From: Chryseobacterium panacisoli
Lineage (GTDB): Bacteria; Bacteroidota; Bacteroidia; Flavobacteriales; Weeksellaceae
Length of the DNA stretch: 64,000 nucleotides
Direction: 5' to 3'
Assembly (NCBI RefSeq): GCF_008274625.1
Contig: NZ_VTRU01000003.1
Coordinates: forward strand, 310,001 to 374,000
The notes beneath the pieces were generated by a model, which was not told where the DNA came from, did not search any database, and worked only from the letters and a program-made list of their open reading frames with translations. This document shows positions 54,198-63,657 of the stretch, one piece after another (the stretch's first letter is position 1; the number at the start of each line of letters is the position of its first letter). The position numbers and the translations under genes were made by a program.

Positions 54198-54218
54198 AGA
54201 GTGACTTTTGATCACTCT
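54198..54218 (-). terminator. Terminator of dnaE
   Basis: agagtga and tcactct form a 7-bp stem with loop cttttga; minus-strand T-run TTTTTTTG follows. Confidence 0.75.
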
Positions 54219-54239
54219 CTATGTTATTATATATTTTTT

Positions 54240-57200
54240 CTAGTTTAAATAAAACTCATATTTATTAAGAAGCTGGATTTCTTTAATCAAATCTCCATTC
54301 AGATCTACCGAATGCTTCATAGACTGCACTTCAATATGGGAATCATCCTCAAGATTTTTGATAAAGAACTTCAGTTTTTGATTTCCTTTATTTCTGTCAA
54401 GCACCGTTCTGAAAAAGTCGAGATCTTCTGCCCTTACATCCATAACATCCATGACTAAAGATATACTCTTCGCAAACCGCTCGAATGCTTCCTGAAGTTC
54501 AATCACATCATTTACATTAACGAAAACCCTTCCATCCTTCACCTGAGCGAATTTTATTTTAAAAATAACAAACCTCTGAACTTCCAGCTTTTCCTTCAGT
54601 CTCATATAATCCCTGTCTCCCAGTCTGAATGAATATGATCCTGAATAATCTTCCAGGGTAACAAAAGCTACTTTTTCTCCACTTCTGAAACCATCTTTTA
54701 CCACATATTCCGTAATCAGACCAGCAACTGTATATTCTTTTCCGCCACCACCATTTTCTCTTTCTTTCTGCAGTGTTTTCCAGTCTTTTTTCTTTTCTTC
54801 AAAAAGTTCTTCCTGTTTATTGGCAAAGGCCTGCTCTTTATAGGCATCCACTTCATCAAGATTCAGAAAATGAAAAACACCTTTCGGTTCAGCTTTTTTG
54901 ATAATCTCTTCTATAACCTCCTCTTCTTCACCGGCAACAATGTCATCAGAAACAATCTCTACAAGATCTGCGACCTCATCAATAGAGTCTTTTTCAAGAA
55001 TAGGAGCTTCATCTATAACTACTTTTTCCTCATCTTTCTCCAACACCGATTTTTTGGAAAGCTGCCCCTGCATAAACTGATATTGGTATTTAAATTCATC
55101 CAAAGGATGCGCAGAAAGATAAAACCCTATCGTTTCTTTTTCTTTATTAAGCTTATGCATGTTTGGCCATTCCGGGCAAGGTGCCAATTTCGGCTGTTCA
55201 ATCTGAACTTCTTCTGCAAAATCTGCAAAAAGAGAATGCTCCATCTCATTTTTACTTTCCTGGAAGCTCTGTCCGTACCTGATCAATCTTTCAAGATTCG
55301 TTCTTCCAGCCATGTCAATATCAAAATACTGACCTCTGTGGAAAGAATCCAATTCATCAAAAGCTCCTGCAAGCACCAAACTTTCCGCGACTCTCTTATT
55401 CATTTGCGAAGGCAGAATTCTTTCAAAAAAATCATAAATATTTTTGAATCTTCCGTTCGCTCTTTCCCGTGTAATTCCTTCACTCGGGCCTTCTCCAATC
55501 CCTTTGATTGCCCCCAATCCGAAACGGATCTGTCCTTTTTCGTTTACAGAAAATTTATACTGAGATTCATTCACGTCCGGCCCTAATACATCCACTCCCA
55601 TACTTTTGCAATCCTCCATAAACATGGTAATTGAATCCGTATTGTTAATGTTATTACTCATCACACTTGCCATATATTCTGCAGGATAATTGGCTTTCAG
55701 ATAGGCAGTCTGGTAAGCAATAAATGCGTAGCAAGTAGAGTGAGATTTATTGAAGGCGTATTCCGCAAAGGCTTTCCAGTCATTCCATATTTTCTCCAGC
55801 CTTTCTTCATTCAGGTTGTTTTTTCTACCACCTTCAATGAATTTAGGGTACATTTTATTAAGAACGTCAATCTGCTTTTTACCCATCGCTTTTCTCAAAG
55901 TATCAGCTTCACCTTTGGTAAAATTGGCCAATTTCTGGGACAAAAGCATTACCTGCTCCTGATAAACGGTAATCCCGTATGTTTCTTTTAAATATTCTTC
56001 TGTTTCCGGTAAGTCATAAACGATCTCTTCAATTCCGTGCTTTCTGTTGATAAAGTTTGGAATATATTTGATCGGGCCCGGACGATACAGGGCGTTCATT
56101 GCTATAAGGTCGGCAAAAACCGTTGGTTTAAGCTCCCTCATGTATTTTTGCATTCCGGGACTTTCATACTGGAAAACCCCAACCGTTCTTCCTTCTTTAA
56201 ATAACTGATAGGTTTTGGTATCATCAAGCGGAATAAGATCCGGATCAATGTCTAAGCCATGTCTTGCTTTTACAAGCTTCAATGCATCTTTAATGATCGT
56301 CAAAGTTCTCAGCCCCAGGAAGTCCATCTTCAGAAGACCAGCACTTTCTGCCACAGAGTTATCAAACTGTGAAACCAAAATATCCGCATCTTTTGCCGCA
56401 ATAGTCACTGGTACAAGGTTACTTACATCTTCCGGTGTAATAATCACCCCACAGGCATGAATACCTGTATTTCTGATACAGCCTTCCATTTTTTTTGCAC
56501 TCGCTAGTACGTCATGACGGGCATCATCCGGACTGTTCAGAACATACCTCATTTCATCAACAAGCATCTGTTCTTCCGGCTTTAACTTATCATATTTAGA
56601 TAAAGCTTTTGCAATGTTCATCCCAGGACTTGGTGGAATTAATTTTGCAATATTATTCGTATCAGGAATCGGAACATCCAAAACCCTTCCCGCATCTTTA
56701 ATCGCAGATTTTCCTCCTAAAACAGAGTACGTAATAATCTGTGCTACCTGATTTTTGCCGTATTTTTCAACTACCCATTTGATGATTTTATCACGGCCTT
56801 CATCATCAAAATCGATATCAATATCGGGCATGGAAACCCTTTCCGGATTCAAGAAACGCTCAAAAAGCAAATCATATTTAATAGGATCTATATTGGTGAT
56901 TCCCGTGCAATAAGCAACTGCGGAACCTGCGGCAGAACCACGGCCCGGGCCAACCCAAACCCCCATTTTTCTTGCTTCATTACAAAAATCCTGTACAATA
57001 AGGAAATAACCGGGATATCCCGTATTAGCTACTACTTCAAGCTCAAAATCTAACCGTTCTTTAATTTCGTCTGTGATTCCGGTATCTGCATATCTTTTTT
57101 TCGCTCCTTCATATGTTAAATGAGTCAAATATGCCATTTCACCACGTTTCCCTCCATCAATATCATCTTCAGCATGAATAAATTCTTCAGGAATATCGAA

Positions 57201-58907
57201 TTTTGGAAGTAAAACGTCTCTTTTTAAAGTATAAGGTTTAAATTTCGCAGTGAATTCTTCATACGCATCAAATGCATCAGGATACGCCAGAAAAGCTTCT
57301 TTTATTTCGTCAGCATTTTTGATGTAATATTCTCCCGTAGCTAATCCTCTTCTCTTTCCAAAGCCTTTTCCGACAGGAGTTGTCAGTTTTTCCCCGTCTT
57401 TGATACAGCTTACAATATCCTGAATGTTAGAATCGTCTTTATTAGAATAAAAAGTTTCGTTCTGTGCTAAAATTTTAACATTATATTTATCTGCAAAATG
57501 CAGTAAGACATCATTTAAATGTTCTTCTTCAGGCAGTTTATGATTTTGAATCTGAACATAAAAGTCATCATCAAAAGTATCTTTCCACCATTTGAAAAGT
57601 TCTTCCCCTTTTTGTTCACCGGTATTTAAAATAGCATCCGGAATATCTCCCAGAATTCCGGAAGTCAGAGCAATTAAACCTTCTTTATATTCAGCAATCA
57701 GTTCACGGCTTATCCTCGGAACTCCAAAATAAAATCCTTTTAAGAATCCGATACTTGAAAGTTTTGCCAGGTTTTTATATCCTTCAAAATCTTTCGCCAA
57801 CAAAACCACCTGCGTTCTTCTGTCGGGATCATCTTTGGTAAACTGTTTCTGTTCGTAACGGTCTGAAATATAAAATTCACAACCTACAACAGGAATTAAA
57901 GGCTCTGAAACAGGTTCAGGCTCATTAAATTCTTCTCCGCTTTCTTCTGCTTCCTGCTTTTTCGCTAAATATTCTTTATATTTTTTTGCGCGGTCACCAT
58001 TTGCTCCTTCAATTGCCGAAACAAACTTAAAGGCACCCATCATATTTCCCAAATCCACCATTCCAACGGCAGGGAAATTATCATCCGTCGCTTTTTTAAT
58101 TAAATCATTAATGCTGGAAGTCGCCATTAATGTTGAGAAAACACTGTGATTGTCAAAATTGAAATATTTACCCAGATCAATTTCATCCACACTTCCGAAG
58201 TCCTGCTGCTTTTTCTTATTATGAAAATCTGCAACCTGTCTTCTGATAACAATATTGAATGGCTTTATCGGGTCAGGATAAAGACTCTTGAAATACGCCA
58301 GTTGGTCCTCAGAAATCTTTAATGTTTCTGCGGGAACCACCCCAATTCTTATCATTTCAAAGAAAGCTCTTGCCGTAGCATTTACGTCGGCAGCAGCATT
58401 ATGGGCTTCATCAAACTTGCTTCCATAAAGCTTTTCATAAAGTTCTTCAAGTTTCGGAGATTTATATTTCCCTCCCCTTCCTCCGCCTAACTGGCAGAAG
58501 TCGGTTCCCAAAATCATGGTATCAGCCTTTGGCTTTTCCTGTAGATTATCTTTAAGATTTTTCCTGTAAAATTCAGCTCCTACAATATTGTAATCGAATT
58601 CCACATTGTGTCCGGAAACCACTCTTACTCTATCTAAAGCTTCGGCAAATTCCTTTAAAATTTCTTCAAGATCACGGCCTTCTTCATGGGCAATTTTCGT
58701 TGTAATTCCGTGAATACGGGCTGCATTGAAGGGAATATCATATCCTTCAGGTTTTATTATATAATCCTGATTTTCAACTAAATTTCCGTCATCGTCATGT
58801 ATCTGCCATGCAATCTGAACCATTCTTGGCCAGTTTTCCGAATCTGAAAGCGGAGCGTTGAAATTTTTTGGTAAGCCTGTTGTTTCTGTGTCAAAAATTA
58901 AATACAT
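54240..58907 (-). CDS. dnaE: DNA polymerase III alpha subunit with fused DnaQ-like exonuclease
   Basis: This 1555-residue replicative polymerase begins with a DEDD 3'-5' exonuclease domain: Exo I FDTETTG (Asp6, Glu8), Exo II GHNVEFD (Asp105), Exo III HNAAADV (His169, Asp174). A PHP domain follows at about 245-470, but its first metal motif, normally HLHNHS, is FNFDNHS, and the TDHGN motif is VDLGN. PHP activity is therefore probably lost and proofreading supplied by the N-terminus. The polymerase core carries GRGSAAGSAVAYC and PDIDIDFDD, with the catalytic Asp residues. A C-terminal OB domain (YTVAGLITEYVVKDGFRSG) is present. I recall the fusion as characteristic of Bacteroidota. Confidence 0.95.
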   Translation of the reverse strand: MYLIFDTETTGLPKNFNAPLSDSENWPRMVQIAWQIHDDDGNLVENQDYIIKPEGYDIPFNAARIHGITTKIAHEEGRDLEEILKEFAEALDRVRVVSGHNVEFDYNIVGAEFYRKNLKDNLQEKPKADTMILGTDFCQLGGGRGGKYKSPKLEELYEKLYGSKFDEAHNAAADVNATARAFFEMIRIGVVPAETLKISEDQLAYFKSLYPDPIKPFNIVIRRQVADFHNKKKQQDFGSVDEIDLGKYFNFDNHSVFSTLMATSSINDLIKKATDDNFPAVGMVDLGNMMGAFKFVSAIEGANGDRAKKYKEYLAKKQEAEESGEEFNEPEPVSEPLIPVVGCEFYISDRYEQKQFTKDDPDRRTQVVLLAKDFEGYKNLAKLSSIGFLKGFYFGVPRISRELIAEYKEGLIALTSGILGDIPDAILNTGEQKGEELFKWWKDTFDDDFYVQIQNHKLPEEEHLNDVLLHFADKYNVKILAQNETFYSNKDDSNIQDIVSCIKDGEKLTTPVGKGFGKRRGLATGEYYIKNADEIKEAFLAYPDAFDAYEEFTAKFKPYTLKRDVLLPKFDIPEEFIHAEDDIDGGKRGEMAYLTHLTYEGAKKRYADTGITDEIKERLDFELEVVANTGYPGYFLIVQDFCNEARKMGVWVGPGRGSAAGSAVAYCTGITNIDPIKYDLLFERFLNPERVSMPDIDIDFDDEGRDKIIKWVVEKYGKNQVAQIITYSVLGGKSAIKDAGRVLDVPIPDTNNIAKLIPPSPGMNIAKALSKYDKLKPEEQMLVDEMRYVLNSPDDARHDVLASAKKMEGCIRNTGIHACGVIITPEDVSNLVPVTIAAKDADILVSQFDNSVAESAGLLKMDFLGLRTLTIIKDALKLVKARHGLDIDPDLIPLDDTKTYQLFKEGRTVGVFQYESPGMQKYMRELKPTVFADLIAMNALYRPGPIKYIPNFINRKHGIEEIVYDLPETEEYLKETYGITVYQEQVMLLSQKLANFTKGEADTLRKAMGKKQIDVLNKMYPKFIEGGRKNNLNEERLEKIWNDWKAFAEYAFNKSHSTCYAFIAYQTAYLKANYPAEYMASVMSNNINNTDSITMFMEDCKSMGVDVLGPDVNESQYKFSVNEKGQIRFGLGAIKGIGEGPSEGITRERANGRFKNIYDFFERILPSQMNKRVAESLVLAGAFDELDSFHRGQYFDIDMAGRTNLERLIRYGQSFQESKNEMEHSLFADFAEEVQIEQPKLAPCPEWPNMHKLNKEKETIGFYLSAHPLDEFKYQYQFMQGQLSKKSVLEKDEEKVVIDEAPILEKDSIDEVADLVEIVSDDIVAGEEEEVIEEIIKKAEPKGVFHFLNLDEVDAYKEQAFANKQEELFEEKKKDWKTLQKERENGGGGKEYTVAGLITEYVVKDGFRSGEKVAFVTLEDYSGSYSFRLGDRDYMRLKEKLEVQRFVIFKIKFAQVKDGRVFVNVNDVIELQEAFERFAKSISLVMDVMDVRAEDLDFFRTVLDRNKGNQKLKFFIKNLEDDSHIEVQSMKHSVDLNGDLIKEIQLLNKYEFYLN

Positions 58908-59119
58908 ATAATTTTCTAACTTTTTTATAAAAAAGAGAATGTAAAGTTACTTCATTTTTTTCTAATTATCGCCTTATAGCAACCATACAAACAATCAATA
59001 ATATTAAAAGAATAAGACTTATTCAAAAAAAACTTTTTAACAATTAAAATGAAAAATTAAAATTAGCTTAAAAAATTAGACTTATTCATCGAAACTAACT
59101 AATTATTAAAATATTAACA

Positions 59120-59127
59120 TAAATTTG
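59120..59127 (+). promoter_or_regulatory. -7 box upstream of the subtilisin-like protease
   Basis: TAAATTTG fits TAnnTTTG, 33 bases ahead of ATG 59161. No clear -33 element is found. Confidence 0.5.
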
Positions 59128-59160
59128 ATTTACGATAATTTTAACAATCTGTTACCTAAA

Positions 59161-61302
59161 ATGAAGAAACAATTACTATTAATCAGCTCTTTGTTCATTT
59201 CACTGATGAATGCTCAAAACAATGAAGAGCTAAACAGAAAATTCGAACAGCAAAGAACAGAGAACAATGAAAAGTTTGATGCTTATATATCTAAACGATA
59301 TGGCACCAACAAAACTCCTGAAGTTTTAAAAGAGATTGAACTGCAAAGAACCAACCTGGCAGGCTTTTTACCTGATAACAGACCCTATTTTTTCCAAGCT
59401 CACGATATGGATCAGATTAAAAATTCCAATTCTGATTTTTTACAGGGAGGAACTATTACAGGGTTAACGGGATCTTTTAATGGAGAAGGTATTAAGTTCA
59501 CCATTTTCGACGGAAGCACCTCCTCCGGTGTAGCAAGAGTATTTGCCGGTCACGTCTTGTTCAATAATTTACCTAATAGAATAACGAACAAAGAAAGCAG
59601 TACCGTCAACTATGGTGATCATGCAACAGCTGTTTCCAGCTTTATAGGAGCAAAAGATTACCCATATACCGTAACATTTACAAATGGAACAACAAGACAG
59701 GTTAATTTCAAAGGAATTGCACCCAACTCTACAATAGATGCTTATGCTTTTGGAACCTCTATACTGGATGGAGAAACGACCCAAAAAACAGTATTTCAAA
59801 AAATAACGACAGCTCAACCTAACATTTCAAATCACTCCTATGGAACTAATCAGGGCTGGGCAGATCCTCAGTTGATTAATAATGAACCTTCATGGGTATG
59901 GAACGGAGCATTTTCAAGCCCCAACACTACATTTGATGCTCAGGGAACTTATCATACAAATGACCGTGATTATGACCAGATTGTATACAACAACCCATCG
60001 TATATCATTATAAAATCTGCCGGAAACTCATTTGGCGAAGGACCTAGTGCTGACACAAGTACTTATAAAAAGTATTATAAAGATAATAATGGTAATTTGG
60101 TAGAATTCGCACTTACCGATACTCTTCCTCCGAATAATTGCGCACAGGGATTTGACTGTATAGGGATTGGTTCTCTAGGAAAAAATATTATTGTTGTAGC
60201 AGCTGCTGATAGAATTACAACCAATGACGGAAGATATACCGCTTCTTCAGATGTTATCCATTCCAGTTACAGCAGCGCAGGACCAAGAGACGACGGAGGT
60301 ATTAAACCGGATATTACCGCGGTAGGAACAAGTGTTGCCAGTGCATGGACAGATAACAACGCTACAGGAGGAAGTAAAATCAACGTTGGAGATGGAACGT
60401 CCTATTCTGCTCCTGTTGTAACAGGTATTGTTGGACTTTGGACCCAAATTAACAAACAACTGTTTTCCGGAAGCTTATTAAATGCTGCATCTGCAAAAAC
60501 CTTAATGGTACATTCAGCAAAAGAAGCAGGCAACATAGGCCCTGATCCACAATTTGGCTGGGGTTTTATCGATGCTAAAAAAGGAGCTGAACTTCTTGTA
60601 GGGAAATCCAACAACAGTATTATTTTTAATGATGAAACATTAAACAGCGGAGTTGCCAATGTAAAAACAGTAAAAGCATCAGGTTCAGAGCCATTAAAAG
60701 TTACCATATCATGGATAGATCCTGAATTCACAAACTTTACCAATCAATGGGGCAATATTTATAATAACAGAAGTTCCAAATTAATTAATGATCTGGACCT
60801 GAAAATCACAGATACTACTACCAATACTGTTTATTATCCATGGAAGCTGGATGCCAACAATCCAATGACTCCTGCTACCAAAGGAGACAATACTGTAGAC
60901 AATGTGGAACAGGTTGTCATTGACGCTCCGGTTGCCGGAAGAACATATAAAATTGAGCTCACAAATAAGGGGATACTTAAAAATAATTCAGGCGGAAATG
61001 CTCCTCAAAACTACTCTATTATTGTAACAGGATTTACCGAGCTATTAGAAACTAAAGAATCCGCAAACCCTCTTAATAACCTGGCAATTTCCCCTACCAT
61101 TACAAAAGACTTTACAAACATACTGAAAGCACCTAAAAAATCCACTTTCAATGTATATGATCTTACAGGTAAAAAATTACAAAACGGAATCATCAACAAT
61201 GACAAAGAACAGATAGATTTATCCTTATACACAAAAGGAATTTACATCATTGAAGTAAAAACAGACAAAGATGTTATTTCTAAAAAAGTGATCAAGGAAT
61301 AA
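59161..61302 (+). CDS. S8 (subtilisin-like) serine peptidase with T9SS type A sorting domain
   Basis: This 713-residue secreted protease starts at ATG 59161, giving the signal peptide MKKQLLLISSLFISLMNAQ. Twelve upstream codons are open but follow the -7 box and are not needed. Catalytic residues appear to be Asp117 (in KFTIFDG), His154 (GDHATAVS) and Ser414 (GTSYSAP), with the oxyanion Asn289 in SAGNS. A beta domain (KVTISWIDPEF, LINDLDLKI) follows, as in S8 proteases with a C-terminal P-like fold. The tail (FNVYDLTGKKL to KKVIKE) is a T9SS type A sorting domain. It is likely a nutrient or host-protein protease. Confidence 0.93.
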   Translation: MKKQLLLISSLFISLMNAQNNEELNRKFEQQRTENNEKFDAYISKRYGTNKTPEVLKEIELQRTNLAGFLPDNRPYFFQAHDMDQIKNSNSDFLQGGTITGLTGSFNGEGIKFTIFDGSTSSGVARVFAGHVLFNNLPNRITNKESSTVNYGDHATAVSSFIGAKDYPYTVTFTNGTTRQVNFKGIAPNSTIDAYAFGTSILDGETTQKTVFQKITTAQPNISNHSYGTNQGWADPQLINNEPSWVWNGAFSSPNTTFDAQGTYHTNDRDYDQIVYNNPSYIIIKSAGNSFGEGPSADTSTYKKYYKDNNGNLVEFALTDTLPPNNCAQGFDCIGIGSLGKNIIVVAAADRITTNDGRYTASSDVIHSSYSSAGPRDDGGIKPDITAVGTSVASAWTDNNATGGSKINVGDGTSYSAPVVTGIVGLWTQINKQLFSGSLLNAASAKTLMVHSAKEAGNIGPDPQFGWGFIDAKKGAELLVGKSNNSIIFNDETLNSGVANVKTVKASGSEPLKVTISWIDPEFTNFTNQWGNIYNNRSSKLINDLDLKITDTTTNTVYYPWKLDANNPMTPATKGDNTVDNVEQVVIDAPVAGRTYKIELTNKGILKNNSGGNAPQNYSIIVTGFTELLETKESANPLNNLAISPTITKDFTNILKAPKKSTFNVYDLTGKKLQNGIINNDKEQIDLSLYTKGIYIIEVKTDKDVISKKVIKE

Positions 61303-61339
61303 CCTATATCTACAAAGATTTTATACAAAATACTAACAG

Positions 61340-61371
61340 TTGTTAGTATTTTGTTTTTTTGTGTATATTTG
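61340..61371 (+). promoter_or_regulatory. Strong near-leaderless promoter of the E1 fusion gene
   Basis: TTG (61340-61342), a 21-base spacer, then TATATTTG (61364-61371), an exact TAnnTTTG. The ATG is at 61378, so the mRNA leader would be zero to a few bases. Confidence 0.8.
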
Positions 61372-61377
61372 CTTCCT

Positions 61378-63450
61378 ATGGAAAATGCACTTCACGAAAA
61401 AGTTTCTCAGGATATATTGCTCAAAGCGTATAATCATATGATGCTGGCCAAAGCAATGGCTGATATTTACGAAGAAAACAGAAATATCTGTAAATACGTT
61501 CATAGTACTTCAAGAGGCCACGAAGCTATACAGCTTGCAACAGCCTATCAGCTAAAAAAAGAAGACTGGGTTTCTCCTTATTACAGAGACGAAAGTATTC
61601 TTTTAGGAATTGGTTTTGAACCTTATCAGTTAATGCTTCAATTACTGGCCAAAGCTGATGATCCTTTTTCAGGAGGAAGATCTTATTATTCCCATCCTTC
61701 AAGCAGGGATGAAAACAAACCCAAAATTGTTCACCAGAGTTCCGCAACCGGAATGCAAACCATACCTACTACAGGAGTAGCTCAGGGAATCAAATACATA
61801 CAGGACTTCAATCTTCAGGAGTTCGAAAATAATCCTGTTGTTGTCTGCAGCCTTGGAGACAATTCTGTTACAGAAGGTGAAGTGAGTGAGGCTTTACAGT
61901 TTGCCGCTTTACATCAGCTTCCTATCATCTTCCTTGTACAGGATAATGAATGGGGAATTTCCGTAACGAAGGACGAAGCGAGAACCTGTGATGCCTATGA
62001 TTTTGTTGCCGGATTCACCGGATTAAGCAGAATGAGAGTAGACGGAACAGATTTCGTAGAAAGTTTCGAAGCGATGAAGAAAGCCGTAGATTTTGTAAGA
62101 ACGGAAAGAAAGCCTTTGGTTGTCTGCGCAAAAACTGTTTTGATCGGCCATCATACTTCAGGAGTAAGAAGAGAATTCTATAGAGACGAAGAAGATTTAA
62201 CGAAACATAGAGCCAAAGATCCGGGAGAAATCCTTAGAAAACATTTGCTGGAAACAGGTACTGATGAAGATCTTTTAAAGCAGATCACCAAAAAGGCTCG
62301 CCTTGAAGCAGAAGAAGCTTTTGAAAGAGCTAAAAACGCTGAAGATCCGAAACCAGAATCTGTAATGCAGCACATTTTTGCCCCTACACCTATCACAGAA
62401 GAAACAGGAACCCGTGAACCTGCCAACGGTGAAAAAATTGTGATGGTAGACGCTGCCATTCATGCCATTCAGGAATTGATGTGGAAACATCCTGAAGCTC
62501 TTCTTTACGGACAGGATGTAGGAGAAAGAATTGGTGGGGTTTTCCGTGAAACAGTAACTTTAGGAAAGAAATTCGGGAGCAAAAGAGTATTCAATACAGC
62601 TATTCAGGAGGCTTATATCATTGGATCTACAGCCGGAATGAGCGCTGTGGGATTGAAACCAATCGTTGAGGTTCAGTTTGCAGACTATATTTACCCGGGA
62701 ATCAACCAGTTAATCACAGAGATTTCAAAATCCAACTACTTAAGTGGCGGAAAATTCCCTGTAAGCAATATCATCCGTGTTCCTATCGGAGCATACGGTG
62801 GTGGTGGCCCTTACCACAGTGGAAGCGTTGAAAGTATCTTAGCCAATATCAAAGGAATTAAAATAGCATATCCAAGTAATGCAGCAGACTTTAAAGGTTT
62901 ATTAAAAGCAGCTTATTATGATCCGAATCCGGTAATAATGCTGGAGCACAAAGGATTGTACTGGAGTAAAGTTCCGGGAACTGAAGATGCCAAAACAATA
63001 GAACCTGCTGAAGATTATGTACTTCCGTTTGGAAAAGGAAAAGTCATTATCGAAGCAGATAAAGATGAAACTGAAAAAGGCCGAACTTTATTGGTGGTGA
63101 CTTACGGAATGGGAGTTTACTGGGCTAAAGAAGCTGCTAAGAATTTCAATGGAAGAGTTGAGGTGATTGATTTAAGAACATTAATTCCTCTTGATGAAGA
63201 ACTTGTTTTTGAAAGAGTAAAAGCTCATGGAAAATGTATTGTTCTCACCGAAGAACAGCTTAACAACTCTTTTGCAGAAGCTTTTGCTCACCGTATCTCT
63301 AAAAGCTGCTTCAAATATCTGGATGCGCCGGTAGAAACGATGGGTTCATTGGATGTACCTGCTGTACCAATCAATCTGGTACTGGAGAAAGAAATGCTTC
63401 CGAATGCTGAAAAGCTCAGCAGTAAGATCGAAGAAATGCTGAAATATTAA
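61378..63450 (+). CDS. 2-oxoacid dehydrogenase E1 component, fused alpha and beta subunits
   Basis: This 690-residue thiamine-diphosphate enzyme is the E1 of a 2-oxoacid dehydrogenase complex, probably branched-chain type. The alpha half (about 1-340) carries the ThDP motif GDNSVTEGEVSEAL with ...DNEWGIS and the TSGVRREFYRDEEDL loop. The beta half (about 360-690) reads ALLYGQDVGERIGGVFRETV, KRVFNTAIQEAYIIGSTAGM and VYWAKEAAKNF. ATG 61378 is preferred over a TTG at 61351, because the promoter's -7 box lies between them. E2 and E3 genes are not in the window. A perfect terminator follows. Confidence 0.94.
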   Translation: MENALHEKVSQDILLKAYNHMMLAKAMADIYEENRNICKYVHSTSRGHEAIQLATAYQLKKEDWVSPYYRDESILLGIGFEPYQLMLQLLAKADDPFSGGRSYYSHPSSRDENKPKIVHQSSATGMQTIPTTGVAQGIKYIQDFNLQEFENNPVVVCSLGDNSVTEGEVSEALQFAALHQLPIIFLVQDNEWGISVTKDEARTCDAYDFVAGFTGLSRMRVDGTDFVESFEAMKKAVDFVRTERKPLVVCAKTVLIGHHTSGVRREFYRDEEDLTKHRAKDPGEILRKHLLETGTDEDLLKQITKKARLEAEEAFERAKNAEDPKPESVMQHIFAPTPITEETGTREPANGEKIVMVDAAIHAIQELMWKHPEALLYGQDVGERIGGVFRETVTLGKKFGSKRVFNTAIQEAYIIGSTAGMSAVGLKPIVEVQFADYIYPGINQLITEISKSNYLSGGKFPVSNIIRVPIGAYGGGGPYHSGSVESILANIKGIKIAYPSNAADFKGLLKAAYYDPNPVIMLEHKGLYWSKVPGTEDAKTIEPAEDYVLPFGKGKVIIEADKDETEKGRTLLVVTYGMGVYWAKEAAKNFNGRVEVIDLRTLIPLDEELVFERVKAHGKCIVLTEEQLNNSFAEAFAHRISKSCFKYLDAPVETMGSLDVPAVPINLVLEKEMLPNAEKLSSKIEEMLKY

Positions 63451-63464
63451 TTTTATATCAACTT

Positions 63465-63497
63465 AAAACCTCTAAAAATTTTTAGAGGTTTTTTTAT
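63465..63497 (+). terminator. Terminator of the E1 gene
   Basis: aaaacctctaaaaa and tttttagaggtttt form a perfect 28-base palindrome (63465-63492), followed by TTTTAT. Confidence 0.9.
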
Positions 63498-63657
63498 GCA
63501 ATTTTTTCACTACTTTTATTTAAGATTATCAATCTCAACCCTAGACCATTATCAACCAAGAAAACCCGATTATCCATTATCTGACAGGCATTGCAAAACA
63601 AACCCCATCATAGTTTGGTACTTATTTTGTCTCTACACGCAAAACACATCTATCTTT

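Noticed and set aside
54870..55586. Long plus-strand open frame opposite dnaE
   Set aside because: It lies wholly inside a well-supported gene, has low-complexity Phe/Arg-rich content typical of antisense frames, and shows no domain.
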